Assembly: GCA_016939335.1 (NCBI GenBank)
Contig: JAFGHC010000005.1
Span: forward strand, 1 to 45,545
DNA: 45,545 nt
From: Candidatus Saganbacteria bacterium
GTDB taxonomy: Bacteria > Margulisbacteria > WOR-1 > O2-12-FULL-45-9 > XYB2-FULL-48-7
Direction: 5' to 3'
Below are positions 1 to 9,656 of the stretch, piece after piece. The notes under the pieces were generated by a model. The model did not search any database and was not told where the DNA came from. It saw only the letters and a program-made list of their open reading frames with translations. The position numbers and the translations under genes were made by a program. The stretch's first letter is position 1. Each line of letters starts with the position of its first letter.

Positions 1-115
1 CTCTTGCCTTCTCCCCCCTTCACGTGCCCTCTCCTGCCTTCTCCCCCCTTCACGTGCCCTCCCTTGCCTTCTCCCTTCCTCACGTGCCCTCCCTTGCCTT
101 CTCCCCCCTTCCCAT
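1..115. repeat. 30-bp pyrimidine-rich tandem repeat
   Basis: CACGTG recurs at 21, 51 and 81, giving an exact 30-bp period over about 3.7 units. Each unit is a CCCTTGCCTTCTCCC-type pyrimidine tract followed by CACGTG. An open frame crosses it, but its translation is low-complexity Pro/Ser/Leu and the real gene start lies downstream at 156. A related tract in the opposite orientation lies at 45229-45304. Confidence 0.85.
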
Positions 116-155
116 CCCCCCCAAAAAAGCGTATATTTGCATGGAGGGTGGAATC

Positions 156-779
156 ATGAAAAAAACTCTGGCCGCCGTATTAATAAGCCTCTTTCTGTTC
201 AATTCGCTGGCCCTGGCGCTCCCCTTTGACGAACAGAAGCTGATGCAGCTGAAGCCGCTGTTATCGGAGCGGCTGAAGATGGCGGCCAAGCAGGAAAGCG
301 GCGCCAAGCTCTGGCCCGCGCTTATTTTTACCGGTCTCGGCCTTGCCGTTCTCTCGGCGAATTCGCAGCCGAGCAGTTATGCCGCCAACGAATCCAGCCG
401 GCTTTCGAATTTGATGTCCGGCTCACTGCTGCTGACGATCGCGCCGGCGCTCTATTTTTCGAAATCGATGAGCGAATTAAATCTTCAGGCCCTTGACCGG
501 GCCGGGCTTACCGGGCTTGACCGGGAAAAAACGGCTTATGCTCTTTATGTGAAAAGCGCGGGCGACGCCGAAAACAGCCGTCAATTCAGCTCAAAGTTCT
601 TTACCTTTATCGGGCTCGCTTATGCGTTATTGCCGGCTTTGACCCCGAACGCTTCGGACAGCAGCAAATCGGTTGCCACTTTGTCGGGGCTCACTCTGTG
701 CGCCATGGGCGCGGCCAGTTATTTTTTCCCGAGCCAAATGGAAACGGACCTGGCAAACATCAATGCGCAGTTGAAGTGA
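156..779 (+). CDS. Exported or membrane protein of unknown function
   Basis: This 207-residue protein starts at the ATG at 156, preceded by a purine-rich site (GGAGGG at 143-148). Earlier in-frame ATGs lie in the tandem repeat and give a low-complexity lead, so I reject them. The N-terminus (MKKTLAAVLISLFLF...LALA) is a clear Sec signal peptide with probable cleavage after about residue 21. Four hydrophobic stretches follow (around LIFTGLGLAVL, GSLLLTIAPALYF, FTFIGLAYALL and LSGLTLCAMGAASYFF), arranged as two pairs. I recognise no family. It stands alone between the repeat and a duplicated tail fragment, and no function can be assigned. Confidence 0.75.
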   Translation: MKKTLAAVLISLFLFNSLALALPFDEQKLMQLKPLLSERLKMAAKQESGAKLWPALIFTGLGLAVLSANSQPSSYAANESSRLSNLMSGSLLLTIAPALYFSKSMSELNLQALDRAGLTGLDREKTAYALYVKSAGDAENSRQFSSKFFTFIGLAYALLPALTPNASDSSKSVATLSGLTLCAMGAASYFFPSQMETDLANINAQLK

Positions 780-784
780 GCGGG

Positions 785-835
785 GCGGCGAATTTGATTA
801 AGGTGAATAGGATAGGGGAGAAAGGGACGGTTTAG
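785..835 (+). pseudogene. C-terminal tail fragment, copy 1 (NLIKV...GTV stop)
   Basis: Directly after the stop at 779, in a different frame, 785-835 translates to AANLIKVNRIGEKGTV and a stop. A second fragment at 1051-1134 ends almost identically (TNLIKVHRIGERRTV stop). Neither has a start codon. They look like two remnants of the 3' end of one gene family, flanking the small membrane-protein gene at 856-1044. Confidence 0.5.
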
Positions 836-855
836 GGATATATTGGAGGCGAAAA

Positions 856-1044
856 ATGGTATCTTTGATAATGGGAATCATAATTGCGGTCGGTTTGTTT
901 ATCTTATTTCGAGAACTCATTTGCTGGTATTTTAGGCTGACAAAGATTGAGGAACAATTATCTTATGTAATTGCTCTGCTTGGTGGAGAAGAAAAGGCAA
1001 AAGAAATAATTGCGCATAAGAAAAAGCAAAAAGAAAATAGCTAG
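856..1044 (+). CDS. Small single-span membrane protein
   Basis: This is a 62-residue protein with a good ribosome site (TTGGAGG, about 8 nt upstream). Residues 4-20 form one hydrophobic helix, followed by ICWYFRLTKIEEQL and a charged helical tail ending in KKKQKENS. Small proteins of this plan (membrane anchor, a WYF/W-rich patch, then an amphipathic helix) are common in many bacteria, usually annotated hypothetical. It sits between the two copies of the NLIKV tail fragment and is more AT-rich than the core genes. Its function is unknown. Confidence 0.65.
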   Translation: MVSLIMGIIIAVGLFILFRELICWYFRLTKIEEQLSYVIALLGGEEKAKEIIAHKKKQKENS

Positions 1045-1050
1045 AAGATT

Positions 1051-1134
1051 ATCACCGCCGGCGTCCCGGCCAACATTCCCGGCACGACGAATCTTATTAA
1101 AGTTCATCGCATCGGCGAAAGAAGGACGGTTTAG
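1051..1134 (+). pseudogene. C-terminal tail fragment, copy 2
   Basis: An open stretch without a start codon reads ITAGVPANIPGTTNLIKV, then HRIGERRTV and a stop. Its end matches the fragment at 785-835 at protein level and, loosely, at DNA level. The GC-rich codons contrast with the AT-rich restriction-modification island that follows, so this may mark an old boundary of that island. Confidence 0.5.
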
Positions 1135-1259
1135 GGGAAGCAGTTTTCAGGACATTTATAACCTCTTATTCAACTTGTTGACAATGTCGGCTCAAAAGAT
1201 ATAATGATTTACCATATATGTGGCTATCTGTGACTCAGAAGTCCTAGAGCGGCGAAAGA

Positions 1260-1352
1260 ATGTGTAAATTTTCTTTTGGTTATTCAATTGCTATAGTTGC
1301 TATGTTGATCGCTATTATTGAAACAAGGTTTTTGGAAAAGATGAGGAACTAA
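1260..1352 (+). CDS. Possible 30-residue membrane peptide
   Basis: This short frame (start MCKFSFGYSIAIVAML, end FLEKMRN) has one hydrophobic stretch. Its TAA stop abuts the ATG of the first methyltransferase at 1353, as in a translationally coupled leader. The ribosome site is weak (GGCGAAAG). It may be chance. Otherwise the interval from 1135 to 1352 shows no gene; it is AT-rich and probably contains the promoter of the restriction-modification operon. Confidence 0.25.
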   Translation: MCKFSFGYSIAIVAMLIAIIETRFLEKMRN

Positions 1353-2312
1353 ATGAAAATTGTCTCACTTTTTTCAGGGGCAGGCGGCCTTGATCTTGGA
1401 TTAACACAAGCTGGGCATGAAATAATCTGGGCGAATGATCATGATAAAGATGCTGTAGAAACTTATAAATACAATATTGGTAATCATATAATTGAAAAAG
1501 ATATTGAGAAGATAAATCTTTCTGAAATCCCGCCCTGTGATGTTGTTGTCGGAGGTTTTCCTTGCCAAGGCTTTTCGCTTGCAAACACACGTCGCTCAAC
1601 CAAAGACAATAGAAATAAATTATACGTCCATTTTTTGCGAATCGTTACGGCCAAGAAGCCGCTTTACTTTTTGGCTGAAAATGTCAGAGGAATTCTCAGC
1701 CTTGGGAAAGGCAAGATTATAAGAAAAATAGTTAATGATTTTGAAAACGCTGGCTACAGAGTGAAATATCACATTTTTAATGTTGCAGATTATGGAGTGC
1801 CTCAAATGCGGAAAAGGGTAATAATTGCGGGGACAAGAAAAGATCTTCCGCAAACCTTGGATTATGTTTTTCCTGCGCCTACCCATACATGTCAAAAATT
1901 GTGCAGTTTAAACAATCGCTTGACAAAATGGATTACTATCGAAGAAGCATTGATGGGAATTCCTGAACCAGATACATTTCATAAACTGCATAATCATATT
2001 TATTCAAAATACAAAATCACAAATAGGAATTTTACTGGCCACAGAAGAACAAATCCTAAATTACCATCGCCTACGATCTTAGCTAGAGGGAATGGCCAAG
2101 GCGGCGTGTGCGCAATTCAGCATCCTTTAAATCACAGAAGACTTAGTGTTAGAGAAAGTGCAATAATTCAGACTTTTCCTTTAGAATATGGATTTTGTGG
2201 CTCAATGAATTCTTGTTATCGTCAAGTTGGAAACGCTGTGCCAGTGTTATTTGCATTTATATTAGGAAAAGAATTAAAGCTACTAGAGGTTAGGAATAAA
2301 TCATGCGCATAG
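1353..2312 (+). CDS. DNA (cytosine-5-)-methyltransferase, first of a tandem pair
   Basis: This 319-residue m5C methyltransferase transfers a methyl group from S-adenosylmethionine to C5 of cytosine within a recognition site. Visible motifs are motif I FSGAGGLDLG (residues 7-16), motif IV GGFPCQGFS with catalytic Cys71, motif VI ENV (109-111), motif VIII QMRKRV and motif X QVGNAVP near the C-terminus. The target-recognition region lies between VIII and X. It overlaps the next methyltransferase by 10 nt and is clearly its paralogue. The AT-rich codon use differs sharply from the GC-rich core genes, which suggests horizontal acquisition of the whole island. Confidence 0.93.
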   Translation: MKIVSLFSGAGGLDLGLTQAGHEIIWANDHDKDAVETYKYNIGNHIIEKDIEKINLSEIPPCDVVVGGFPCQGFSLANTRRSTKDNRNKLYVHFLRIVTAKKPLYFLAENVRGILSLGKGKIIRKIVNDFENAGYRVKYHIFNVADYGVPQMRKRVIIAGTRKDLPQTLDYVFPAPTHTCQKLCSLNNRLTKWITIEEALMGIPEPDTFHKLHNHIYSKYKITNRNFTGHRRTNPKLPSPTILARGNGQGGVCAIQHPLNHRRLSVRESAIIQTFPLEYGFCGSMNSCYRQVGNAVPVLFAFILGKELKLLEVRNKSCA

Positions 2313-3226
2313 TTTCTCTCTTTTCCGGCGCCGGCGGGCTTGATTTAGGATTTATTCAGGCTGGCCACAAAATAATTTGGGCTAACGATATAGATGAGGA
2401 TTCTGTTAATACTTATAAATCAAACATTGGCGACCATATTGTACTGGGACCGATTGAGAAAATTTCAGTCGGATCCATCCCTGATTGCGATATGGTGATT
2501 GGGGGATTTCCTTGCCAAGGCTTCTCGGTCGCGAATACTAAACGCAATGCAAGGGATTCTCGTAACAAATTATATCTTCAATTGCTTAGAGTGATTCGGA
2601 GAAAAAAACCGAAATATTTCATAGCTGAGAATGTTAAAGGATTGGTTTCTTTTGCGGGCGGGAAAGTACTTAAAATGATAATTAAGGATTTTTCTTCTTG
2701 TGGATATAATGTTCGCTATAAAGTTCTTAATGCTGCAGATTATGGTGTGCCGCAACTGCGTGAACGAGTGATTATTATGGGTGTTAGAAAAGATGTATTA
2801 AAAGAAGTCGAATTCCCGGCCCCCACACATAGGGACCCTCTTATAGGTAATTCGCGTTTGCCTATTTGGCTCAGTATTGGAAAAGCATTAAGGAATATTC
2901 CTGAGCCAGAAGCTTCTTCCGATATGTTAAATCATACTTGCTCAAAATATAAACTATTGTTTAACGGATATATTGGTCATCGCTATATAGATCCAGATCG
3001 TCCAGCGCCAACAGTCACGGCGAGAGGAGACAAGCGAGGAGGGGTTGTTGTATTGCATCACCCCAAAAATCATCGCCGAATGTCGGCGCGTGAGCTAGCT
3101 ACAACTCAATCTTTCCCGTTATCTTTTGGCTTTAAGGGTTGTCGCTCATCTGTGTATAGACAAATAGGCAATGCGGTCCCGCCAATACTGGCTAAGGCAA
3201 TAGCAAATATGTTTCCAATTAATTAA
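2303..3226 (+). CDS. DNA (cytosine-5-)-methyltransferase, second of a tandem pair
   Basis: This 307-residue m5C methyltransferase has the same motif order as its neighbour: FSGAGGLDLG, GGFPCQGFS (Cys71), ENV, QLRERV and QIGNAVPP. The two proteins are very alike through the N-terminal catalytic part and differ more in the presumed target-recognition region (from about residue 160 to 250). Two m5C enzymes with one nuclease is the arrangement expected when the recognition site is asymmetric and each strand needs its own enzyme, as in type IIS systems. A recent duplication is the alternative. Translation is probably coupled to the upstream gene through the 10-nt overlap. Confidence 0.93.
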   Translation: MRIVSLFSGAGGLDLGFIQAGHKIIWANDIDEDSVNTYKSNIGDHIVLGPIEKISVGSIPDCDMVIGGFPCQGFSVANTKRNARDSRNKLYLQLLRVIRRKKPKYFIAENVKGLVSFAGGKVLKMIIKDFSSCGYNVRYKVLNAADYGVPQLRERVIIMGVRKDVLKEVEFPAPTHRDPLIGNSRLPIWLSIGKALRNIPEPEASSDMLNHTCSKYKLLFNGYIGHRYIDPDRPAPTVTARGDKRGGVVVLHHPKNHRRMSARELATTQSFPLSFGFKGCRSSVYRQIGNAVPPILAKAIANMFPIN

Positions 3227-3233
3227 TAGAAAT

Positions 3234-4451
3234 ATGAAAACACCGAATAAACCTTTTCCAAATTATAAATGGCGTTGGGCTGTTCTAACTCCGACTGAAG
3301 GCATTAATGATCCGCCGGTTTATTGGGGTGTATTAAGGGCGTTACGGTTGCATGAAGGACAGCCGCCAAATTCAGCCGGTTTCATTCGGGCGCTTGAAAA
3401 GGTTCAATCAGAAACAAAAACGAAGGTGAATTTAGTCCGCACAAAAGAAAGGAATCTGATTAGAAATTCCGGTCAGTATTGGAAGTCTCTTGGCCTTTTG
3501 GGTGATAGCCGAGGGGAAATCGAGTTGACAGAATATGGCAGGAAGGTTGCCGACGGCCTTATCACTAAATCTGAATTTGCGCTAACGACAATCAAGACGC
3601 TCGAGTTGCCGCATTTTGATGAGGATAAATCTGAATGGGAAAAGAATGGATTAATAATTAAACCGTTAGAATTATTGTTGCAAATCTTAACAGGGCTTAA
3701 AATTGATCATGGGGTAAAAGAGGCCTACTTAACCACTGAAGAATTAATTAAAATAGTTATTCCCCTTGCAGGTGTTAAGTCTAAATTAAATGAGTATTTG
3801 GAAGCCATAATGCTATTTAGGCACAAGAAAATAGATATTAATAAATGGCCTGATTGTGCATTATTAGCAAATGATAGGCGCATGGCCAGGGAGTTCCTTT
3901 TATTCCTTTTTCATTATGATATTTGCGATCGTGTATATGATGAGCAAGGCAATGAGAAATTTATACTTTCCGGTATTGATTTAGAAAGAAGAGATATTGA
4001 TGCTTTTGCATCAAAAGAATTTAGGTATAATAAGCCCGAAGACGTTATTCCTGACATAAGAAAAATGCGTGAGTTAACTGATCGAGAAAGAGAGCGGGTG
4101 GTTAGAGAAGTTACTTCTAGGCCAAATCAACCCATCTTCCGAAATAATGTCCTGACAGCATTTAATTACAAATGCATAATTACTGGTGTTGGTCTGCCCT
4201 CAGTATTAGAAGCTGCTCATATTATTCCAGTTACAAATAGTGGAACAGATCAAATATCGAATGGGCTGTGTATGCGGTCAGATATTCATATTCTGTTTGA
4301 TGCCGGCCATTTAAGAATTGAAGATAATGGTGGCATCCATTTGTCTGAACAAGCTCAGAAAGAAAGTGTTTACGCAAATTTGCCTAAAAGGATTATTCTC
4401 CCTCGGTTTGTGAGCATGGGAAGTATTCGCTGGCGTTGGCAGTATTTTTAG
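3234..4451 (+). CDS. HNH restriction endonuclease
   Basis: This 405-residue protein starts 7 nt after the second methyltransferase. The C-terminal third carries an HNH_2-type nuclease domain: FRNNVLTAFNYKCIITG, then EAAHIIPV (first His), a GTDQISNGL segment (Asn) and RSDIHILFDAG (last His). The N-terminal region begins with a KWRWAVLTPTEGINDPPVYWG segment and looks like a winged-helix DNA-recognition part (SLGLLGDSRGEIELTEYGR). The position immediately after two m5C methyltransferases and before vsr identifies it as the cognate restriction enzyme. Its specificity cannot be read from sequence. It shares the AT-rich composition of the island. Confidence 0.85.
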   Translation: MKTPNKPFPNYKWRWAVLTPTEGINDPPVYWGVLRALRLHEGQPPNSAGFIRALEKVQSETKTKVNLVRTKERNLIRNSGQYWKSLGLLGDSRGEIELTEYGRKVADGLITKSEFALTTIKTLELPHFDEDKSEWEKNGLIIKPLELLLQILTGLKIDHGVKEAYLTTEELIKIVIPLAGVKSKLNEYLEAIMLFRHKKIDINKWPDCALLANDRRMAREFLLFLFHYDICDRVYDEQGNEKFILSGIDLERRDIDAFASKEFRYNKPEDVIPDIRKMRELTDRERERVVREVTSRPNQPIFRNNVLTAFNYKCIITGVGLPSVLEAAHIIPVTNSGTDQISNGLCMRSDIHILFDAGHLRIEDNGGIHLSEQAQKESVYANLPKRIILPRFVSMGSIRWRWQYF

Positions 4452-4506
4452 TTTTCCAAGAAGAACCGTTATTGATATTTGGTCTAAAACAAAAAGAAGC
4501 AAGGTC

Positions 4507-4878
4507 ATGGCATGCATCCGGTCCAAGGATACGCAGCCAGAACGAATAGTAAGATCGTTTCTTCGTAAATTGGGATTTCGTTTTAGCCTTCATCGCAAAA
4601 ATCTGCCCGGACATCCAGATATTGTCCTGTCAAAGTATAAAACTGTCGTTTTTGTAAATGGGTGTTTTTGGCATTCACATACAAAATGTAATGAAGGGAA
4701 AACGCCTGCGAGTAATAGGTCTTATTGGAAAAAGAAATTGCTTGGAAATGTTATTCGACAAAAGGAAAATATTAGAAAGTTGAGGCGGCTCGGATGGCAG
4801 GTTTTTGTTGTTTGGGAGTGTGAAATAGAAAGAAATACTTCCAAGACTCTTAATAAGGTTTTAAAGAAATTAATATAA
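4507..4878 (+). CDS. vsr: Very short patch repair endonuclease (Vsr)
   Basis: Vsr nicks next to T:G mismatches produced when 5-methylcytosine deaminates, so it accompanies m5C methyltransferases. Family hallmarks are IRSKDTQPE, a FRFSLHRKNLPGHPDIV segment (catalytic Asp in PDIV), VFVNGCFWH, the YWKKKLLGN segment and VVWECE. The ATG at 4507 gives 123 residues, but family-like sequence continues upstream in frame (IDIWSKTKRSKV at 4471-4506) with no ATG, GTG or TTG available before the stop at 4411. Either translation starts at a rare codon such as ATT 4471 or 4477, or the N-terminal edge has been lost. Confidence 0.9.
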   Translation: MACIRSKDTQPERIVRSFLRKLGFRFSLHRKNLPGHPDIVLSKYKTVVFVNGCFWHSHTKCNEGKTPASNRSYWKKKLLGNVIRQKENIRKLRRLGWQVFVVWECEIERNTSKTLNKVLKKLI

Positions 4879-4963
4879 TTCAACAATTCCTGACCTCGCC
4901 TGATGACAACTTGACAGTTGTCGCCTAACTTTGTAAGCTCCTATTGGCTGGTGGGATGCGGTA

Positions 4964-5011
4964 GGTGGCGGCCCTCGTTGGCCCTCTCAGGGTTTATCTA
5001 TGGCCACCACC
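4964..5011. other. Stem-loop in the gap after vsr
   Basis: GGTGGCGGCC (4964-4973) can pair with GGCCACCACC (5002-5011) with one mismatch, enclosing a 28-nt loop. It lies in a 199-nt interval between vsr and the 42-codon gene at 5078. It could be a terminator-like or leader structure. No recognised riboswitch or RNA family is evident to me. Confidence 0.3.
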
Positions 5012-5077
5012 CCCTCTTAATTTTTTAAAATTAACCGGGGGTGACGTTGGCTGTTAAGCCCGGAAGGAGGTGCTAAC

Positions 5078-5206
5078 ATGAAGGACGCGTCAAAGAAGAT
5101 TCTTAAGTCCGTAAAAAAGACGAGAGAAGTCTTCTGCAGGTACATTGTCATAAATGGCAAGCGTATCTATCCGAAAAACGCCAAGTGTTTCCACTTTTTT
5201 GTGTAG
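5078..5206 (+). CDS. 42-residue basic small protein
   Basis: The frame reads MKDASKKILKSVKKTREV, then FCRYIVINGKRIYPKNAKCF and a HFFV ending. It has a strong ribosome site (GGAAGGAGG, 7 nt upstream), which supports real translation. It is rich in Lys/Arg, with two Cys and a C-terminal aromatic patch. The YIVINGKRIYPKNAKCFHF segment has the feel of a small beta-hairpin protein. I recognise no family. It stands alone between the restriction island and the minus-strand regulator. Confidence 0.55.
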   Translation: MKDASKKILKSVKKTREVFCRYIVINGKRIYPKNAKCFHFFV

Positions 5207-5275
5207 ACATTAGGTGAATCCCTTCCCACTGGCTTTTTTTGAGAAATGGAAATGGAGAGACCTTAGTAGAATTGT

Positions 5276-5908
5276 CTACCCTTCCAGCGCCTGCGCCAGG
5301 ATATAGCGAGTAGATCTTCCAGCCCCCTCGGACTTCACCAGCTTCTTATCTTCCAGCATCGTCATCTCAAGATGCGCGGTCTTGTGGGAAACATTGAAAG
5401 CTTCGCGGTATTCGCGGTTCGTGATCGCGCCGTGCTCGGAGATCAATTGCAGCGACCTGATCTGGCGCTTGTTCAGCCCTTTGCCGGACCACGGGTTCGT
5501 CATCTCTTTCTCTTCGTTCTCTTTGGCCGGCCGGGAAACGCTGCCGTCGCGGATGTAACAAATGTCGTCCGATTTATACGGCTTGTCGAGGCCTTCGGGG
5601 ACCGTCAGGACCACGAGCTGCTTCTCCGCCTTGTGGACGACCTCAATAATGGGGGCGATCGGGGGAACGCAGCGCTTCTTGGCGATCTCTTTCACCCAGT
5701 CCTCAAAACTGCCGTCGACCATCACGCCGATCAGATGCTTGTTCTTGTCGTCGATCCCGTAAATTATCTTGCCGCCGTCGGCGTTGCTGAACGCGACCAG
5801 CTCGCGCGCGATGTCGTCCTCGGCCGGGATGAATTTCTCGAACTCGACCGATTGGCCTTCACCCTGTTCCATCAGAGACAGAATGTCGTCCCAGGTCATG
5901 GTAGGCAA
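5276..5908 (-). CDS. AlbA_2/Schlafen-like domain transcriptional regulator
   Basis: This 210-residue protein has an N-terminal AlbA_2 (divergent AAA_4/Schlafen-type) domain: EGQSVEFEKF, then ELVAFSNADGGKIIYGIDD, and a PYKSDDICYIRDGSVSRPA segment around residue 120. A C-terminal winged helix follows (LNKRQIRSLQLISEHG, then YREAFNVSHKTAHLEMTML). Proteins of this plan are usually called putative transcriptional regulators, and their ligands are mostly unknown. The ATG at 5908 is followed by another Met at residue 4, so the exact start is uncertain by 3 codons. It runs opposite to its neighbours and is probably monocistronic. Confidence 0.8.
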   Translation of the reverse strand: MPTMTWDDILSLMEQGEGQSVEFEKFIPAEDDIARELVAFSNADGGKIIYGIDDKNKHLIGVMVDGSFEDWVKEIAKKRCVPPIAPIIEVVHKAEKQLVVLTVPEGLDKPYKSDDICYIRDGSVSRPAKENEEKEMTNPWSGKGLNKRQIRSLQLISEHGAITNREYREAFNVSHKTAHLEMTMLEDKKLVKSEGAGRSTRYILAQALEG

Positions 5909-5936
5909 TCATAACATATGGTAATATAAGAGGCAA

Positions 5937-6060
5937 TAACTAATGACGAATGACTAATGACTAATGACGAATGACGAATGAAGGTGTGCTTCGCACATTA
6001 ATAATATCGCGAAGCGATACCACAGTTCGGCATTCGGCATTCGGAATTCGTCATTAAAAA
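5937..6060. repeat. CGAAT/ATTCG-type inverted repeat element
   Basis: Tandem TAATGACGAATGAC-like units (5937-5983) are followed by a small hairpin (GTGTGCTTCGCACA) and ATATCGCGAAGCGATA. The complementary units (CATTCGGCATTCGGAATTCG, then TCATT) end at about 6055. The whole folds as one long imperfect hairpin. It resembles the CGAAT-rich repeats at 29641-29739 and 38828-38895 and is probably a dispersed non-coding repeat. Confidence 0.65.
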
Positions 6061-6070
6061 GGCCAGGTTA

Positions 6071-6697
6071 ATGCATAAGCTGTTTAATTCCCTGCTGGAT
6101 TTGATCTTCCCCCCGCGCTGCGAGGCGTGCGGCAAAAGCGGCCCCGAGGCGCTCTGCCCGGAATGCTTCGCCGGCGTCAGGTTCATGAAGCCCCAGTACG
6201 GCATCCATTGCGCCGCGGCGTACGACGGAGCGGTCCGGACGGCGCTCCACCGGTTCAAGTTCCAGAAACGGAAACGCCTGGCCGAGCCGCTCGGCATCCT
6301 CCTCGTCAATTACCTCGGCCAGGCCCCGGCGCTCAAAATGAAAGAGTTCGACAGCATCGTCCCCGTGCCGCTCCACCGCAAACGGCTCCGCCAGCGGGGC
6401 TTTAACCAGATCGACCTGCTCGCCAGCGTCATCGGCCGCTATTACGAGCTCCCGGTCGTCCCCTCGCTCGAACGGGTCAAGAACACCAGGCCGCAGTTCG
6501 ACCTGCCGAAGCACGAGCGGTTCGAGAATATCAAAGGGGCCTTCCGCGTCTGCCGGTCAAAAGAGGTCTATGACAAGCGCCTCCTCCTCCTGGACGATAT
6601 CTATACCACCGGGGCGACCGCCGCCGAGTGCGTCAGGGCCTTGACCATCGCCGGCGCCCGGCGGGTCGAGGTCCTCACGCTGGCGCGGGCGGCCTAG
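6071..6697 (+). CDS. comF: ComF family phosphoribosyltransferase-like protein
   Basis: This 208-residue protein has an N-terminal zinc-ribbon (Cys17, Cys20, Cys29, Cys32 in RCEACGK...LCPEC), a SIVPVPLHRKRLRQRGFNQ segment typical of ComFC, and a PRPP-binding loop LLLDDIYTTGATAAEC at about residues 172-187. ComFC family members take part in DNA uptake and transformation in naturally competent bacteria, though the enzymatic substrate is not established. Genes with this fold lie near hpf and secA in Bacillus as well, so the neighbourhood supports the call. The start codon lies immediately after the repeat element and its ribosome site is weak. Confidence 0.9.
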   Translation: MHKLFNSLLDLIFPPRCEACGKSGPEALCPECFAGVRFMKPQYGIHCAAAYDGAVRTALHRFKFQKRKRLAEPLGILLVNYLGQAPALKMKEFDSIVPVPLHRKRLRQRGFNQIDLLASVIGRYYELPVVPSLERVKNTRPQFDLPKHERFENIKGAFRVCRSKEVYDKRLLLLDDIYTTGATAAECVRALTIAGARRVEVLTLARAA

Positions 6698-6700
6698 TTT

Positions 6701-6709
6701 TGCTATACT
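6701..6709 (+). promoter_or_regulatory. Possible extended -10 promoter for hpf-secA-prfB
   Basis: TGCTATACT has an extended -10 form (TG, one base, TATACT) 37 nt upstream of hpf. No convincing -35 box is visible, which is acceptable for extended -10 promoters. It lies just after the comF stop. Confidence 0.35.
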
Positions 6710-6746
6710 TGGGCTGTCAGCCACTAAAGGAAGCGGAGGGAGCGAA

Positions 6747-7136
6747 ATGCAGATAAAGATCACCGGCCACGGCGTTGAGGTGACCCCGTCACTGCGCGAC
6801 TACGCCCAGCAGAAAACGGCCAAGCTCGAGGAGTTCTTCGGCGGCATCCAGAAGGTCGAGCTCGTCCTCGACGCCCGGCAGATCTACGACGCCGAACGGC
6901 GCCAGGTGGCCGAAGTGCGCGCCTGGCTGGCGGGCAAGAAGGTCGTCCAGGCCAAAGAGGGGGGCAAGGACATGTACGCCGCCATCGACCTGGTCATGGC
7001 CGAGGTCAGGAAACAGGTCGAAAAACATAAAGAGAAACTGGGCCGCGAACGGATCCGCACAACGAGAAAACAGAAGATCATCGCCCGCCTCAAATCGCTC
7101 GGCCTCCCGTTCTTCGGCAGCCGGCAAGAGCTTTGA
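6747..7136 (+). CDS. hpf: Ribosome hibernation promoting factor, short form
   Basis: This 129-residue HPF/RaiA (sigma-54 modulation protein) family member has the typical start MQIKITGHGVEVTPSLRDY, an alpha/beta domain, and DMYAAIDLVMAEVRKQVEKHKEKL near residue 90. The family binds the 30S decoding centre and stops translation in resting cells. The C-terminal dimerisation domain of long HPF (about 190 residues) is missing, so this protein resembles short HPF/RaiA even though it sits before secA, where Firmicutes carry the long form. A strong ribosome site (GGAGGGAGC) precedes the ATG, and secA starts 6 nt after its stop. Confidence 0.9.
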   Translation: MQIKITGHGVEVTPSLRDYAQQKTAKLEEFFGGIQKVELVLDARQIYDAERRQVAEVRAWLAGKKVVQAKEGGKDMYAAIDLVMAEVRKQVEKHKEKLGRERIRTTRKQKIIARLKSLGLPFFGSRQEL

Positions 7137-7142
7137 CCGCCG

Positions 7143-9637
<2,495 letters not shown>

Positions 9638-9656
<19 letters not shown>

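Noticed and set aside
1-110. CRISPR or short coding start in the 30-bp repeats
   Set aside because: The repeat is continuous with no unique spacers, and its translation is low-complexity.
1010-1204. 64-codon frame after the small membrane-protein gene
   Set aside because: It overlaps the real gene and a tail fragment in another frame and has no ribosome site.
5372-5914. 180-codon plus-strand frame opposite the AlbA_2 regulator
   Set aside because: Antisense shadow; the minus-strand frame has recognisable AlbA_2 and winged-helix sequence.
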